From positions 10,513,889 through 10,577,888 of the forward strand of contig NC_087113.1 of the NCBI RefSeq assembly GCF_963855985.1: DNA of 64,000 nt, written 5' to 3'. This DNA is from Ostrinia nubilalis (lineage: Eukaryota > Arthropoda > Insecta > Lepidoptera > Crambidae). How positions within the stretch are numbered: position 1 is the first letter of the stretch; every line of letters starts with the position of its first letter. Below, one piece after another: positions 54,740-64,000 of this stretch. The notes under the pieces are model-generated. The model saw only the letters and a program-made list of their open reading frames with translations. It ran no database searches and was not told where the DNA came from. The translations under genes and the position numbers were made by a program.

Positions 54740-56261
54740 CGGATCGGGCTGAAATTTGGCATGCAGGTAGATGTTATGACGTAGGCATCCGCTAAGAAAG
54801 GATTTTACGAAACTCCACCCCTAAGGGGGTAAAACGGGATCCACGCGTACGAAGTCGCAGGCGGCCGCTAGTACAAAATATGCACGAATCTAAATTAACT
54901 TTGATTTATCTAGTTATGTTTTCGTTATAAGATTGCCTACTTCCTAAAGTTGCTGGTCCACATTGTAGAACTGCTTAAATTTGTAAGACCTAATGTGAAA
55001 GTGCTAATGTGGTTATGCAATAAACGATTGAGTATTGATTTCATTGTTGAAGTGTGACAATGTCCAAGCGTTGTATCTAAGGGCTTTTTCCAATTAAACG
55101 TTTTTAATAGGACGTTCGTTGTCCGTTTGAAGAACGCACACTACTGTTGGCTTGGTACATATTAACATTTTTGTTCCAAATGCAGTTTTCATAGAATTGT
55201 CTTGCAATAATTTGAAAGAGTCTCTCCATTTCAACTAAAAAAATGTCGCGTTGAGACCCGTGTTTCTCCATTTTAATATTATCCAGTCCATAGTAAAATC
55301 AGCTTCTGATAAATGATAGGAAGATAATACAGCTATGAATAAACAGAAGCAGTGTTTGACAAAATCATTTGTCTTACAGTGGCAATGATATCGAACCTCC
55401 CACCATTAGTCCACGTCGTCCCGTATTGATGGTCTTCCGGGACACCGCGCCGGGACATTTGGCCGCATAAATATTCAATGATTATGTATCAGACAATGGA
55501 ATTATTGTCTAGGAAATACACAACCATCTCGAAATTTGATTTCGATTCGACGTTTTTGTGCATGTCATGTTTTGTGTTTACAGTCTGAACAAACTATGTA
55601 TTAAAACTCTAGACTTTAGACGACAGAATTTTTTTAACGCTGCAGATACTTTTAGACCAAGATTTTTGCTTACGATAGCATCTCTTTCCTTCATTACTTT
55701 ATGGTTTGAACTCATTATGTGAACCACCAGTTTAGACGGCTGTCTAATATTATACATAAAAACAAATACCACCACAACTGGATATTGATTTATGTAAAAT
55801 CTTTTTTCTATAAAAGTACTCCCAATTACGCAGCTAGTTACCATAAAATGTAAGCACAATGTTTACACAGCAAACCGACTGATGGAGGAGAAACAGACGT
55901 CGAATTACAGTCGGTAGCCACACTAGTTTGTGTAAATAAATGTGTGAAATATTCTCGACATAACGGGCAGAAACAGGTAGATACTTTAGATTGCACGAGT
56001 GATGCCAGAAGTATAAATGAAGGGTTCTGACGCAGAATGGGCACTTCGCAAAATGATCACTTTGCAAAATGTGCACTTTTGTATACAAATGTAAGGGCTA
56101 AAAGGTTTCTTTATAATTAGCATGAAAAAGTGCGCTTTTTGCAAAGTGCACAGTGTACGAGCCAGTAGCACGTACCAAATTGCGCATCAGCATTTTACAT
56201 TATTTCATGACTTCGCATCACTTCAGCATTTTCACTCCACGTTTATAATTTCATCAGTACG

Positions 56262-56463
56262 AGTATATATAAAAGAAAGTCGTGTTAGTTACTCCACTTA
56301 TAACTCAAGAACGGCTGAACCGATTTAGCTGAAAATTGTCAGGGAGGTAGTTTAGAGCCAGGAGAAGGACATAGGATACTTTTTATCCCGTTCGAAATTT
56401 AAAAAAAAAAAGTCTGCTTATTTATTGCCATTAAGGCGGAACAAAGTTCGCCGGGTCAGCTAG
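56262..56463 (+). mobile_element. Helitron-like element, twin of 28251-28454
   Basis: Almost identical to the copy at 28251, differing at single bases and in the length of one A run, with the same end GCCGGGTCAGCTAG followed by T. Confidence 0.75.
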
Positions 56464-57032
56464 TTTAGCATAAGTATCAGTCTATCAATACAGTTATATC
56501 AGTTTCTATCAGACTTTCATTCCTGTCTTCTATCAGCAACATATCACTCAAGAGCTTACAATCTTTACACACAGTCTGCGTTAAACCCAAATGAAATAAT
56601 ATTTATTAAAATGATCCTAAGTATAACAATACAAAACTACCTTTGTGTGTAAACAGGTGCTATGGATATGCATATTTCTTTCCATTGCTCGATTTGAGTA
56701 TCTGCTTAGCGTTATGTATAAACTTATTTCAAAGCTGGAAGTACCTAATCGAAAAAGCCCTGTGACAAATATGTAGGACAATCCTACTACTGTAAGGCAA
56801 GGGTAACATTTAATAGCAATGTCAACCTGGATTAACATGTAATTGGAGTGGTCACCCATCCCACGACCGTGGTTTAGACCTTTTAGTGACCGAAGCGACG
56901 TTGGCACTGAGCTAAGCTTAAATTTAATGATTTAATATCATGCTGATTTGGCTATTTACTTCGCTCCTGAAAGGTATACACTATTAATTTAAATTTTAGC
57001 TAGTTATCTAGTAGTCCTAGTATCCATAGTTT

Positions 57033-57110
57033 GTACTATGCTTTGCTTAGTTTGGGGACTAGAGGCGCAGTATGAAATGTCCAAAGATATGGTTGTTTAT
57101 TTTAGTTACA
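57033..57110 (+). mobile_element. SINE tail fragment
   Basis: GCTTTGCTTAGTTTGGGGAC then TAGAGGCGCAGTATGAAATG, as at 54183-54260. Confidence 0.6.
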
Positions 57111-57395
57111 GATTCATACAAAAAACTTCGATCTGGGTTTTTGTTAGACTACAAATTCGGTGACTAGGATTAACAAGTTAAATTACTACAAATAAAAAGT
57201 TGAATATTCCTCGAAACATCTGTTCAATCAGAATCAAAAATATTTTATTCAATTTTGACCACTGGTGGCACTTTTGAACTCTATCTTCTCAGCTATCCAT
57301 GTTTCATTGTAGACGCACAAATGCTCTTGTCTTTCAAAATCACTGCCTCAGAGGCATCCCTCTGATCTTGTTGCAAGTCCCTTTGAGCCATATAG

Positions 57396-57685
57396 GTATG
57401 TTTAAACGTGGGAGAGCCACGCTTCGGCATGAATGGGCCGGCTCGACCGGAGTGATACCACGGCCTCACAAAAAACCGGCGTGAAGCAGCGCTAGTGCTG
57501 TGTTTCGCCGAGTGAGTGAGGATACCGGAGGCCCAATTGGGGGGAAATGGGATTTAAAAGGTTGGCAGCGCACTTGTGACTTCACTGATGTTGCGGGTGT
57601 ACATGGGCGACGGCAATTGCTTACCATCAGGCGATCCGTCTGCTCGTTTGCCTCCTATCACATAAAAAAAAAAAAAAAAAAAAAA
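57396..57685 (+). mobile_element. CR1/Zenon-type LINE 3-prime end with poly-A
   Basis: GGAGAGCCACGCTTCGGCATG then AATGGGCCGGCTCG, GAGTGATACCACGGCC, GGTTGGCAGCGC and GCTTACCATCAGGCGATCC with GTCTGCTCGTTTGCC are hallmarks of Zenon-type CR1 elements in Lepidoptera. It ends in a run of 22 A. The coding part is missing (5-prime truncation). Confidence 0.75.
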
Positions 57686-57789
57686 TGTGTGAGACTGCAG
57701 AGACAACAACAGTCCAATTAGAGCGCCCGCCGCAGACGTTAACTGTGGGTATAGCTACAAATGAAAACTATTCGGCCATTTTCAACGAT

Positions 57790-58200
57790 CTTCTCAACCG
57801 GCAGACAGTGATGACTGAGTTTGTTGCGGCGCTTCTTCTCAGCATTTGCCAATAGGCTGGTTTCCTAAAAAATAACTTTTAGTCCGTCAATTACATTATC
57901 AAAAAATATTGGACATGTTTATTTTTATTTGTCAAACAAACAAGTAATAACGACGTTCTGTCGTCACAAAGTGCTACACTTTTAAGCACACCTTGATGTC
58001 AAGGGCCTCTTCTTTTGAACTTGGCGCTCTTTATCTCTTTCAATTTTCATTAGTTTGAAAAAGTGAAAAATACATGTCGAGTATTTTTTGATAAGTTAAC
58101 CGACGGACTAATTCAAACTGTTGCTTTTTTACCCAGGAAAATCCCTATTGCTTGTCTCGAAGCGCTGGTAGGGCTAAAACTTTATGAGACGTGTAAGTAT
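57790..58200 (+). mobile_element. LINE 3-prime-UTR-type repeat split by a MITE
   Basis: CAGACAGTGATGACTGAGTTTG up to TTTGCCAA (57853) and then CTTGTCTCGAAGCGCTGGTAG from 58150 correspond to the uninterrupted copy at 46433-46540. The gap is the MITE at 57853-58148. Confidence 0.7.
57853..58148 (+). mobile_element. MITE inserted in a LINE tail
   Basis: TAGGCTGGTTTCCTAAAAAAT and TTTTTTACCCAGGAAAATCCC with TTAGTCCGTCAATTAC and AACCGACGGACTAA form imperfect inverted ends. Family partner at 22611-22930 in reverse. The LINE copy gives the empty-site structure. Confidence 0.7.
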
Positions 58201-58279
58201 GGGATTTTTTTCCCAGTGAGTACCAGTGTAACTCGTTAGGGTGACAACTCGTTGGGAACAAGCGAAAAGACTTTAGAGT

Positions 58280-58400
58280 TATAAAACAATAAATAAATCT
58301 TTATTGGCAACAAAACTGAATGCACAAACATTGTTGCGTTAGCAACTGCATTAGTCAAGAACTGTGTCGCAGTTGCTAGCACCCACCTCATAGTACAGGC
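58280..58400 (-). mobile_element. Retroposon tail, reversed
   Basis: ATAAAACAATAAATAAATC then TTTATTGGCAAC, read in reverse, is an AATAAA-type 3-prime tail. The family is uncertain. Confidence 0.35.
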
Positions 58401-59044
58401 TCACATTGCAGAAACACAAAGTATTTTTGTTTTAAATTTAGTCTTAATTCTAATTTTAACTTGTAGTTAGGCCTCCGTGACCGCAATTACTCCATCTTTA
58501 GTATAATATTATCAGATCATTCTAAGGTTAAGCCAAGTTAAACTCGCGATCGGCTTAGTTAAACAGTCGCCCGTGAAATTACTGAAGTTTCGCTTTCGCT
58601 AACAAATATAAAGAGCCCAGTATAATTCGACTTTGCGAAGTTAAAGAATTTGTACAGGGATTTTAAATTGTTTGAAATGGTCGAGTTTCATGTACTTCTT
58701 GAAATTTTGATTAAAAAGCAGAGAAGTACGAAACTAAAAAATAGTTGATCTTAACAATTTATTACAAAGTTAAAACAGTTTTTTCGTATTACTCGTAGCA
58801 TAAAAAGTCTTTTTAAATTCTCAATTTGATAATTTTATAACATGTACATCTTGAAATATAGGTCTCGTATGCTGAGATTCTTTGTGAAACAGTTACCTAC
58901 AGTTAAAACTTTATAGATTCACACAAACTTGTAACTATTATTCGTAATTTACTCACTACATTGCCTATAAAAAGGACAACACAATTTTAATCATAGATGT
59001 AAGTTTAATGCTAGTAAAGTAATATGTGAATTTTACTGACCATA

Positions 59045-59320
59045 ATTACCATAGAGATATAGAGAAATGCCAACTAATGCGCTGAGTTCGAAACCCAGTG
59101 TCGATGTCGCATTAAAAATTGACACACACAAAGTAATCAAAATAATATGTGCTCATTATCCACTGCAGTATCAGTACTCAACGTTCGAATAATCTTTAGT
59201 ACTACGCAAACAATGTAAACTGTTTACATTATGACGTCTGCAGCAATGTGATCTGTTTTTGGGCATATTACTGCGACACTGGCCACGCCCCCTTGTCACA
59301 TCTCCCTTTAGTTTTAATAA
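59045..59320 (+). repeat. Interspersed repeat, copy 2 (partner 15105-15365)
   Basis: CGCTGAGTTCGAAACCCAGTG, GTGCTCATTATCCACTGCAG and ACTGTTTACATTATGACGTC align with 15135-15285. Class unknown. Confidence 0.65.
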
Positions 59321-59447
59321 TCAATAATAGGTTGATTAGGAAAACCTATAGGGTCAGGTTTCCCTAATCAAATACATCTCACGCCCTCAAAGGTCGGTTC
59401 TCGCTGGAAATGTCAAGAGCGAGCAAATTAAATTCTTTAAATAGCGC

Positions 59448-59690
59448 GCCTACAGGAAGCCGCTTTGCATTCAAGCCCCGTGACTATTTCCAAGTTTCCC
59501 GTTTGAATGAAAGTGCTAGTGACAGTACGACCTTTCAGAAGTACAGATCTGTTACTGTCTTAAATAGCGTAGCGTGCCTACGCATGTAGCCGTTTTGCAT
59601 TAAAGCCCCGTGACTATTTCCAAGTTTCCCAGTTGAATGAAAGTGCTAGTGACAGTACGACCTTTATCAAGCACAGATCTTGTACAACGT
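59448..59690 (+). repeat. Two-copy tandem repeat of about 125 bp
   Basis: GCCCCGTGACTATTTCCAAG then GAATGAAAGTGCTAGTGACA and GTACGACCTTT occur near 59475 and again near 59605. Copies differ by a few bases. Confidence 0.8.
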
Positions 59691-59810
59691 CAGCTGTAAA
59701 AGGTCACGATCCTGGTGCTAGGCTTTAAGGTGCCATTAGGTGTCTGACTTTTGTGTACTAAAAGAAGTACTAGCATTATTGCTTCATGATATTATGCTGA
59801 TCTGGTAAAA

Positions 59811-59895
59811 GCCTGGATTCGGGCAGCGCAGGACTTTTGGAAAACTTTGGAGGAGGCCTTTGTCCAGCAGTGGACATCATTTGGCTGAAACGAAC
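59811..59895 (+). mobile_element. Decayed RTE-type LINE 3-prime end
   Basis: GGAGGAGGCCTTTGTCCAGC then AGTGGACATCATTTGGCTG is a diverged family tail. Confidence 0.55.
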
Positions 59896-60133
59896 GATAT
59901 GCTGTAATACCATGAGCCAGTAACATTCTTTAAATATTATCATTCGTGATCGCTTTGCTTCTAAAACAGCACAGGTTTATCCATTCAATCTAGCCTAAAA
60001 AGTTGCGCGTAAAGAACGTAATATTAAGTTTACTCAAAATCCACCAAGCTTATGCTTTCTTCTTTCTTTGAGTTGGACCTGCTAGAGATCGCCTGTTTCA
60101 GTCTCTCTTTCATGTCTACACCTATTCCAATAA

Positions 60134-60252
60134 TGCCCGTTTTCACCATCAATCCCTAATTTTTAAGTGACCCCTATGGTAACACATAACAGGAATTTTG
60201 TTTTCTTAAGGGTCACTTAAACGTTAGGGATCGATGGTGAAAGCGGGCATAA
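60134..60252. mobile_element. Short palindromic MITE
   Basis: ATGCCCGTTTTCACCATCAA with TCCCTAATTTTTAAGTGACC is inverted at GGGTCACTTAAACGTTAGGG, ATCGATGGTGAAAGCGGGCAT. No ORF. Confidence 0.7.
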
Positions 60253-60469
60253 GTCTTCTAAATCATTGAAGTAAACGGAAAGAACTAAAAAAGCAATCGG
60301 TTCTCTTGTTTAACGTCGAGCGGAGACACAATAGGCGGTCGCCAGTGAGTCGGGCAGACTTAATTAAAGCCGCCATTGGATGGCATGTGCCAGTATTTAA
60401 AGGTTCTATAGGCCTATGCACATTTGCACACTACGTTCTTTTCAGGTCCCGGGGACAGACATACATAGA

Positions 60470-60862
60470 CTAGCGGCCGCCCGCGACTTCGTACGCGTGG
60501 ATCCCGTTTTACCCACTTCATCTATCTTACGTGGTTTAGATTTTTTCATACAAATGTTTTTTCCCGCTATTTCCCGTTCCCGTGGGAATTTTGCAATATC
60601 CTGTTGTAATTAAGCTTTAAGTTTACTAAGGTACCTGCATCCTAAATTTCAAGCGTCTAACTTAAGCGGTTTAGATTTTTCATACAAAAAGATTTTCCCG
60701 CTAATTCCCGTTCACGTAGGAATTTTGGAAATTCCTTTTTTAGTGCACCTCTACGGTACCTAAGCTACGTCCCTTCCAAATTTCAAGTGCCTACGTTTAG
60801 CCGTTTAGGCTGTGCGTTGAAATGTCAGTCAGTCAGTCAGTTTCTCCTTTTATATATTTAGA
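60470..60862 (-). mobile_element. Helitron-like element, 393 bp
   Basis: Reverse of 29431-29814, with CTAGCGGCCGCCCGCGACTTC at the 3-prime end and GACTGACTGACTGACATTTC near the 5-prime end. Retains GGGAATTTTGCAATATCC shared with its partner. Confidence 0.75.
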
Positions 60863-61661
60863 TAAAGCTTGTATGATTGGAAAAAAATATGTGATTTGGT
60901 ATTCCAATGCTACAAAAATACACCTCCAGTCTGCGCATATTTGACATGTATTTACTTAACTTTTGGAAAAACTTTTATTCTACGTGTTTTGAATAATCTG
61001 TAGGACTTTTTATATAAAAATGTTGATCGATAATTTCTTGTAAAAAGATTTATTTTGAGAAAATTAAATTAATCGTACGTGTTGGCTTGATCATGATGTT
61101 TGTTATAAAAATCTCCGGTATGAAATTATGATTTTAGTAGGTAGGCAATTCTTTCAATGCATTACAAAATAACTTCCAATGTATTAATTTTATCTTATTT
61201 GTTACAGGTAAGTTACTTCATCATTGCCATCGTATTATTGACTGAAAATGATTCCCGGTAAGTACTAAAATAAATAAATAGAACAGACGAAAAGCTTCAG
61301 TTAGCTTCAGGAGGCATTGTAAGTCCTGAAAATGTATGACGCTTAGCGCCATCTACAATGTTAATTGGGTACTGCGTTCTTATTGAGAACCAATGCTTTC
61401 CATTTGTTTCCGCTGTTGCTAGATGGCGCCACAACGATTCTTGGTTTTTCAGAAGTTGATTTATAGTGCACTTTCCTCTAGGTGGCTCTGCTAGTTTTTT
61501 CAAGGCGAGAAAGGCATTGTTTTCAGGTTTTCGTATTCTTCTATACCACATTGATTTCGACAGTGAGTTATCGTTAGGGTAAAAAGTGCATTATAATAAT
61601 GCAACAGTCCCAATCGTGTCTGGTTTTTTTTTCGGACCATCTCTTTTTCCTTCCATTAAAG

Positions 61662-61872
61662 CAGGGGTTTCCAAGCTTATTTTGTCTACTGCCCACTTTG
61701 ATAATATTTTTATATTTTTTCACTTACTTAAATACCATTATAATAAATGAAATTACAAATCGCCTCCTAAGCCTCTATACAATGCCCCAATTTTTTTTCT
61801 GGGTCGCTTACCATCGCCTTTAGGGCTGCAGCGCCCACAAGGGGGCGTAATCGCCCACTTTGGGAAAGGCTG
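61662..61872 (+). mobile_element. hAT non-autonomous element, second copy
   Basis: CAGGGGTTTCCAAGCTTATT and CACTTTGGGAAAGGCTG bound it. The body shares ATGAAATTACAAAT and GGGCTGCAGCGC with 48629-49007. Flanks CATTAAAG and CATTAAGA look like a slightly decayed 8-bp duplication. Confidence 0.75.
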
Positions 61873-63837
61873 CATTAAGAATAAGAAAAACTTTATTTGA
61901 CACAAAAGAAACCAAAAAACAGAACAAAGGGACTTAAATCTATACACGCATATTTTGTGCCAAAAAGGCGCCCGCTCAGCATTAATCGAGCCACGCGTGC
62001 CCCGACGCTGGTTTTCAGCGGGTAATTGGGCGGGCATCAAAGTAAGTTCTTTACATGCTAAGTGCTAAGTAGTGTGCCCAAGTGACCAAACATTACAAAT
62101 CGGACGACGCTCTGAGCTGGAAGCATGAGGTAATATTCGGATTTAGCCTCAAGTGACGTAGGCGATCACGTTTAAGTGTGAATTTGACTTGACATGAGCA
62201 TAGCAGGTTGCTAATTAGCAAATATAGTGATTTGGAAGTGGTTTGGTTAATTTGGATTCCTCTCAATTTATGGGCTGACAAGATAATTTTCGATGTGAAT
62301 TCGCACTTTATATGTATAGTTTCCCTAAAACTTTTCGCCTAAGTATCTGCATTAATTACTTAGATACAGCGAAATTAACATCATAATGACTAAGATAGTT
62401 AAGACAGATTTATACCGTTGTTTTTTATGATATCGATTGAGTATTTTTTTCTTAACCGTATAATACTTAAAATCGTCTACAAAAGCTTTGTTAAAGCTAT
62501 AGCTGATCTGAAAATAATAAAACCACTTCGTCTGCAACTAATTCCACTGGAGTCTAGTGCAACGACGAACGTTGCGTATAATTTAAAATTCCTATAATAT
62601 TCTTGCATAGACTGAATGTCCTTTATGTTGATATACCTACTACCTCCCTACATAACTCTATGAATCTTTAAATACTTATATGGGAGTGCCCTTTTCTCCT
62701 TAAAAATAAAAACGAAGTCACATCTTGACTCCATAGTGTTAAGTGACACACGCCATCCCAATAAAAAGCTACTATTACTGGCTGAACCTGCACAAAAACC
62801 AGCCCGTATGTTTACATCGAGCTACATTTCCGGCTCCTTAAGTCCAGGGCATAAAGTTCAATTTGGTGCAAGCATATCGTATGCGCAAACGCATCGAACA
62901 TCTGTTGCTGTGACGTAGCGACCGTTGCACCTTTCTGCATTGGTTAGTGTGTCTGCCCGCGGGTTTGCTTGCGTGATAAATTAATTGACTCATTTTATAT
63001 TAAGTAGTAGCATTTAATAATGTGGCAATCATGGCAACACCTGAAGATTTGTCAATGGGTTCTTCTTCTCCTCTATGGCTATTGTGTTTCCACGTTTGCC
63101 AATGTCACGTGAGCATAGTCATTACACGGTATAAAAAGTTATAAACCTTGGGGTTGAGTGCTGTCAATGGGTTGCACCTTTGTGGTTGCTGACAATAAGA
63201 CGTCAGTGTCACGTCATAAATCTCAAAATCACCCCATTAAATCACCACAGCACATACATTACATGCTAAGAAAATTGAATTGCTTTGAAAAGTCCCTATT
63301 GGGAAGAAAGTAAACTGACAGACAGGCAAACAGGTGCAGTTCTCTAATGATGTATTAGTTGCAATTAATACCAGCTATCGATGATCTGATATTTATTACT
63401 CTATTCATACACTGACAAGGTTGAAAGTTATTTGTCAATTTCACCTACAGAACTAAGTTTTTCTGTAAATTTATTCAGTGGGGGAAACCTGTGGGATAGT
63501 GCTGACCTTTGTACGTTTTTATCGACGATAAACTTATTCGCTACTATGGTGTGACGTGGTAGTTCAGTCTTTGAACCGTCTGGCTATCACCTGGCAGGTC
63601 ACTCGATGTAAACAAACAATAGTTAATTGGCTCATCACATACCTAGTTCCTAGACTACGTCATCCACTTTCGTTCAAATGTAACTTTGAAATAAAAACCC
63701 TTCAGAATTTAACTAAAACTCTAAAATTACGTTACAGCACGGGCGCATGCGGCAGTTACCTAAACCTTCAGATCATGTAAACAAACATTTTTATCGGTAT
63801 CATTAAACGGTTTTAGTTTTTACCCGACTGCGCCAGA

Positions 63838-63925
63838 AGGAGGGTTATAGGTCCCGGGGGAAAGTTAAACTGTCATTGGACCCGCAACGAAATTAATCAG
63901 AAGAACATAGGAGGAGTTCGAAGTT
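63838..63925 (-). repeat. Interspersed repeat fragment (family of 24735)
   Basis: GGTCCCGGGGGAAAGTTAAAC then CCGCAACGAAATTAATCAG and GAAC is the reverse of 24758-24817. Class unknown. Confidence 0.6.
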
Positions 63926-64000
63926 AAGGTTCGACTTCCCTCCGTTGCAAAGCGGATGACAGGTTACAAACAAAGGTTTAGTAACCTTTATGAAAAGATA

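Larger units (their letters stand above)
53393..54871 (+). mobile_element. Helitron-like element split by a 1250-bp insertion
   Basis: The opening TCTATAATACAAAATATAAT with GACTGACTGACTGACATAG and the end AAGTCGCAGGCGGCCGCTAG match the family of 29431-29814. The insertion lies between 53489 and 54740. Rejoined on paper, the flanks match the family sequence GGATCGGGCTGAAATTTGG. Confidence 0.75.
51147..64000. other. Repeat-bearing DNA, last part
   Basis: No exon is recognised up to the window end. It includes the nested 53393-54871 element, Helitron-like copies, a CR1-type LINE end, MITEs and the hAT at 61662. Long AT-rich stretches such as 54880-56260, 58700-59040 and 62050-63830 hold nothing I can assign. 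Confidence 0.6.

Noticed and set aside
61297..61551. Minus-strand frame of 84 codons
   Set aside because: It overlaps GCGCCATCTA-type repeated intergenic words and has no recognised family.

Overview
The window is eukaryotic DNA: AT-rich, intron-rich and loaded with short mobile elements. The repeats point to a moth or butterfly: Helitron-like ends finishing in CTAG, CR1/Zenon-type and RTE-type LINE 3-prime ends, tRNA-derived SINEs, and palindromic MITEs seen widely in Lepidoptera. I cannot name the species. There are no bacterial operons, phage genes or CRISPR arrays.

The only gene I can support with confidence runs on the plus strand across the first 10.2 kb. Its exons splice in frame into the end of an RGS-like domain (579-697, 1922-2076), a basic linker (5659-5767), a complete C1 zinc finger split over two exons (7015-7126 and 7838-7966), and two short linker exons (9888-9941, 10165-10236). 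The order RGS-like then C1 is that of the insect RhoGEF2 family, relatives of vertebrate ARHGEF11/12. These are activators of Rho1 that act downstream of G-alpha-12/13. The PDZ domain and the start of the RGS-like domain must lie upstream of the window. I found no DH-PH catalytic exons, so they should lie downstream of it. An ATG-bearing exon at 4784-4899 splices in phase to the linker exon and could start an isoform lacking the PDZ and RGS-like regions.

The most unusual feature is that four consecutive coding segments of this gene have been tandemly duplicated, and in each the copied piece keeps the exon 3-prime end with its splice donor. The RGS-like exon has six copies in about 1.5 kb. The next exon has a 3-prime fragment in a 1.5 kb repeat array. 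The first C1 exon has one extra copy. The second C1 exon has seven extra partial copies embedded in an AATATT-rich satellite. Reading phase allows only one RGS-like copy per transcript, whereas five of the extra C1 copies are open and phase-neutral.

From 10.24 to 64 kb I see no other convincing protein gene. One exception is a possible first exon at 50998-51088. It has a good splice donor in the phase needed to join the next RhoGEF2 exon, a five-codon upstream ORF whose stop overlaps its start codon, and a minisatellite on both sides. The rest looks like a very large intron or intergenic DNA filled with repeats: Helitron-like copies, hAT elements (one with a perfect 8-bp target duplication), Harbinger-like and other palindromic MITEs, a 1250-bp inverted-repeat element with a 9-bp target duplication nested in a Helitron and itself holding a SINE, LINE 3-prime ends, a possible solo LTR, and several tandem repeats. 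Non-genic stretches are described in the feature list. All exon calls come from reading splice sites and frames by eye, with no transcript evidence.
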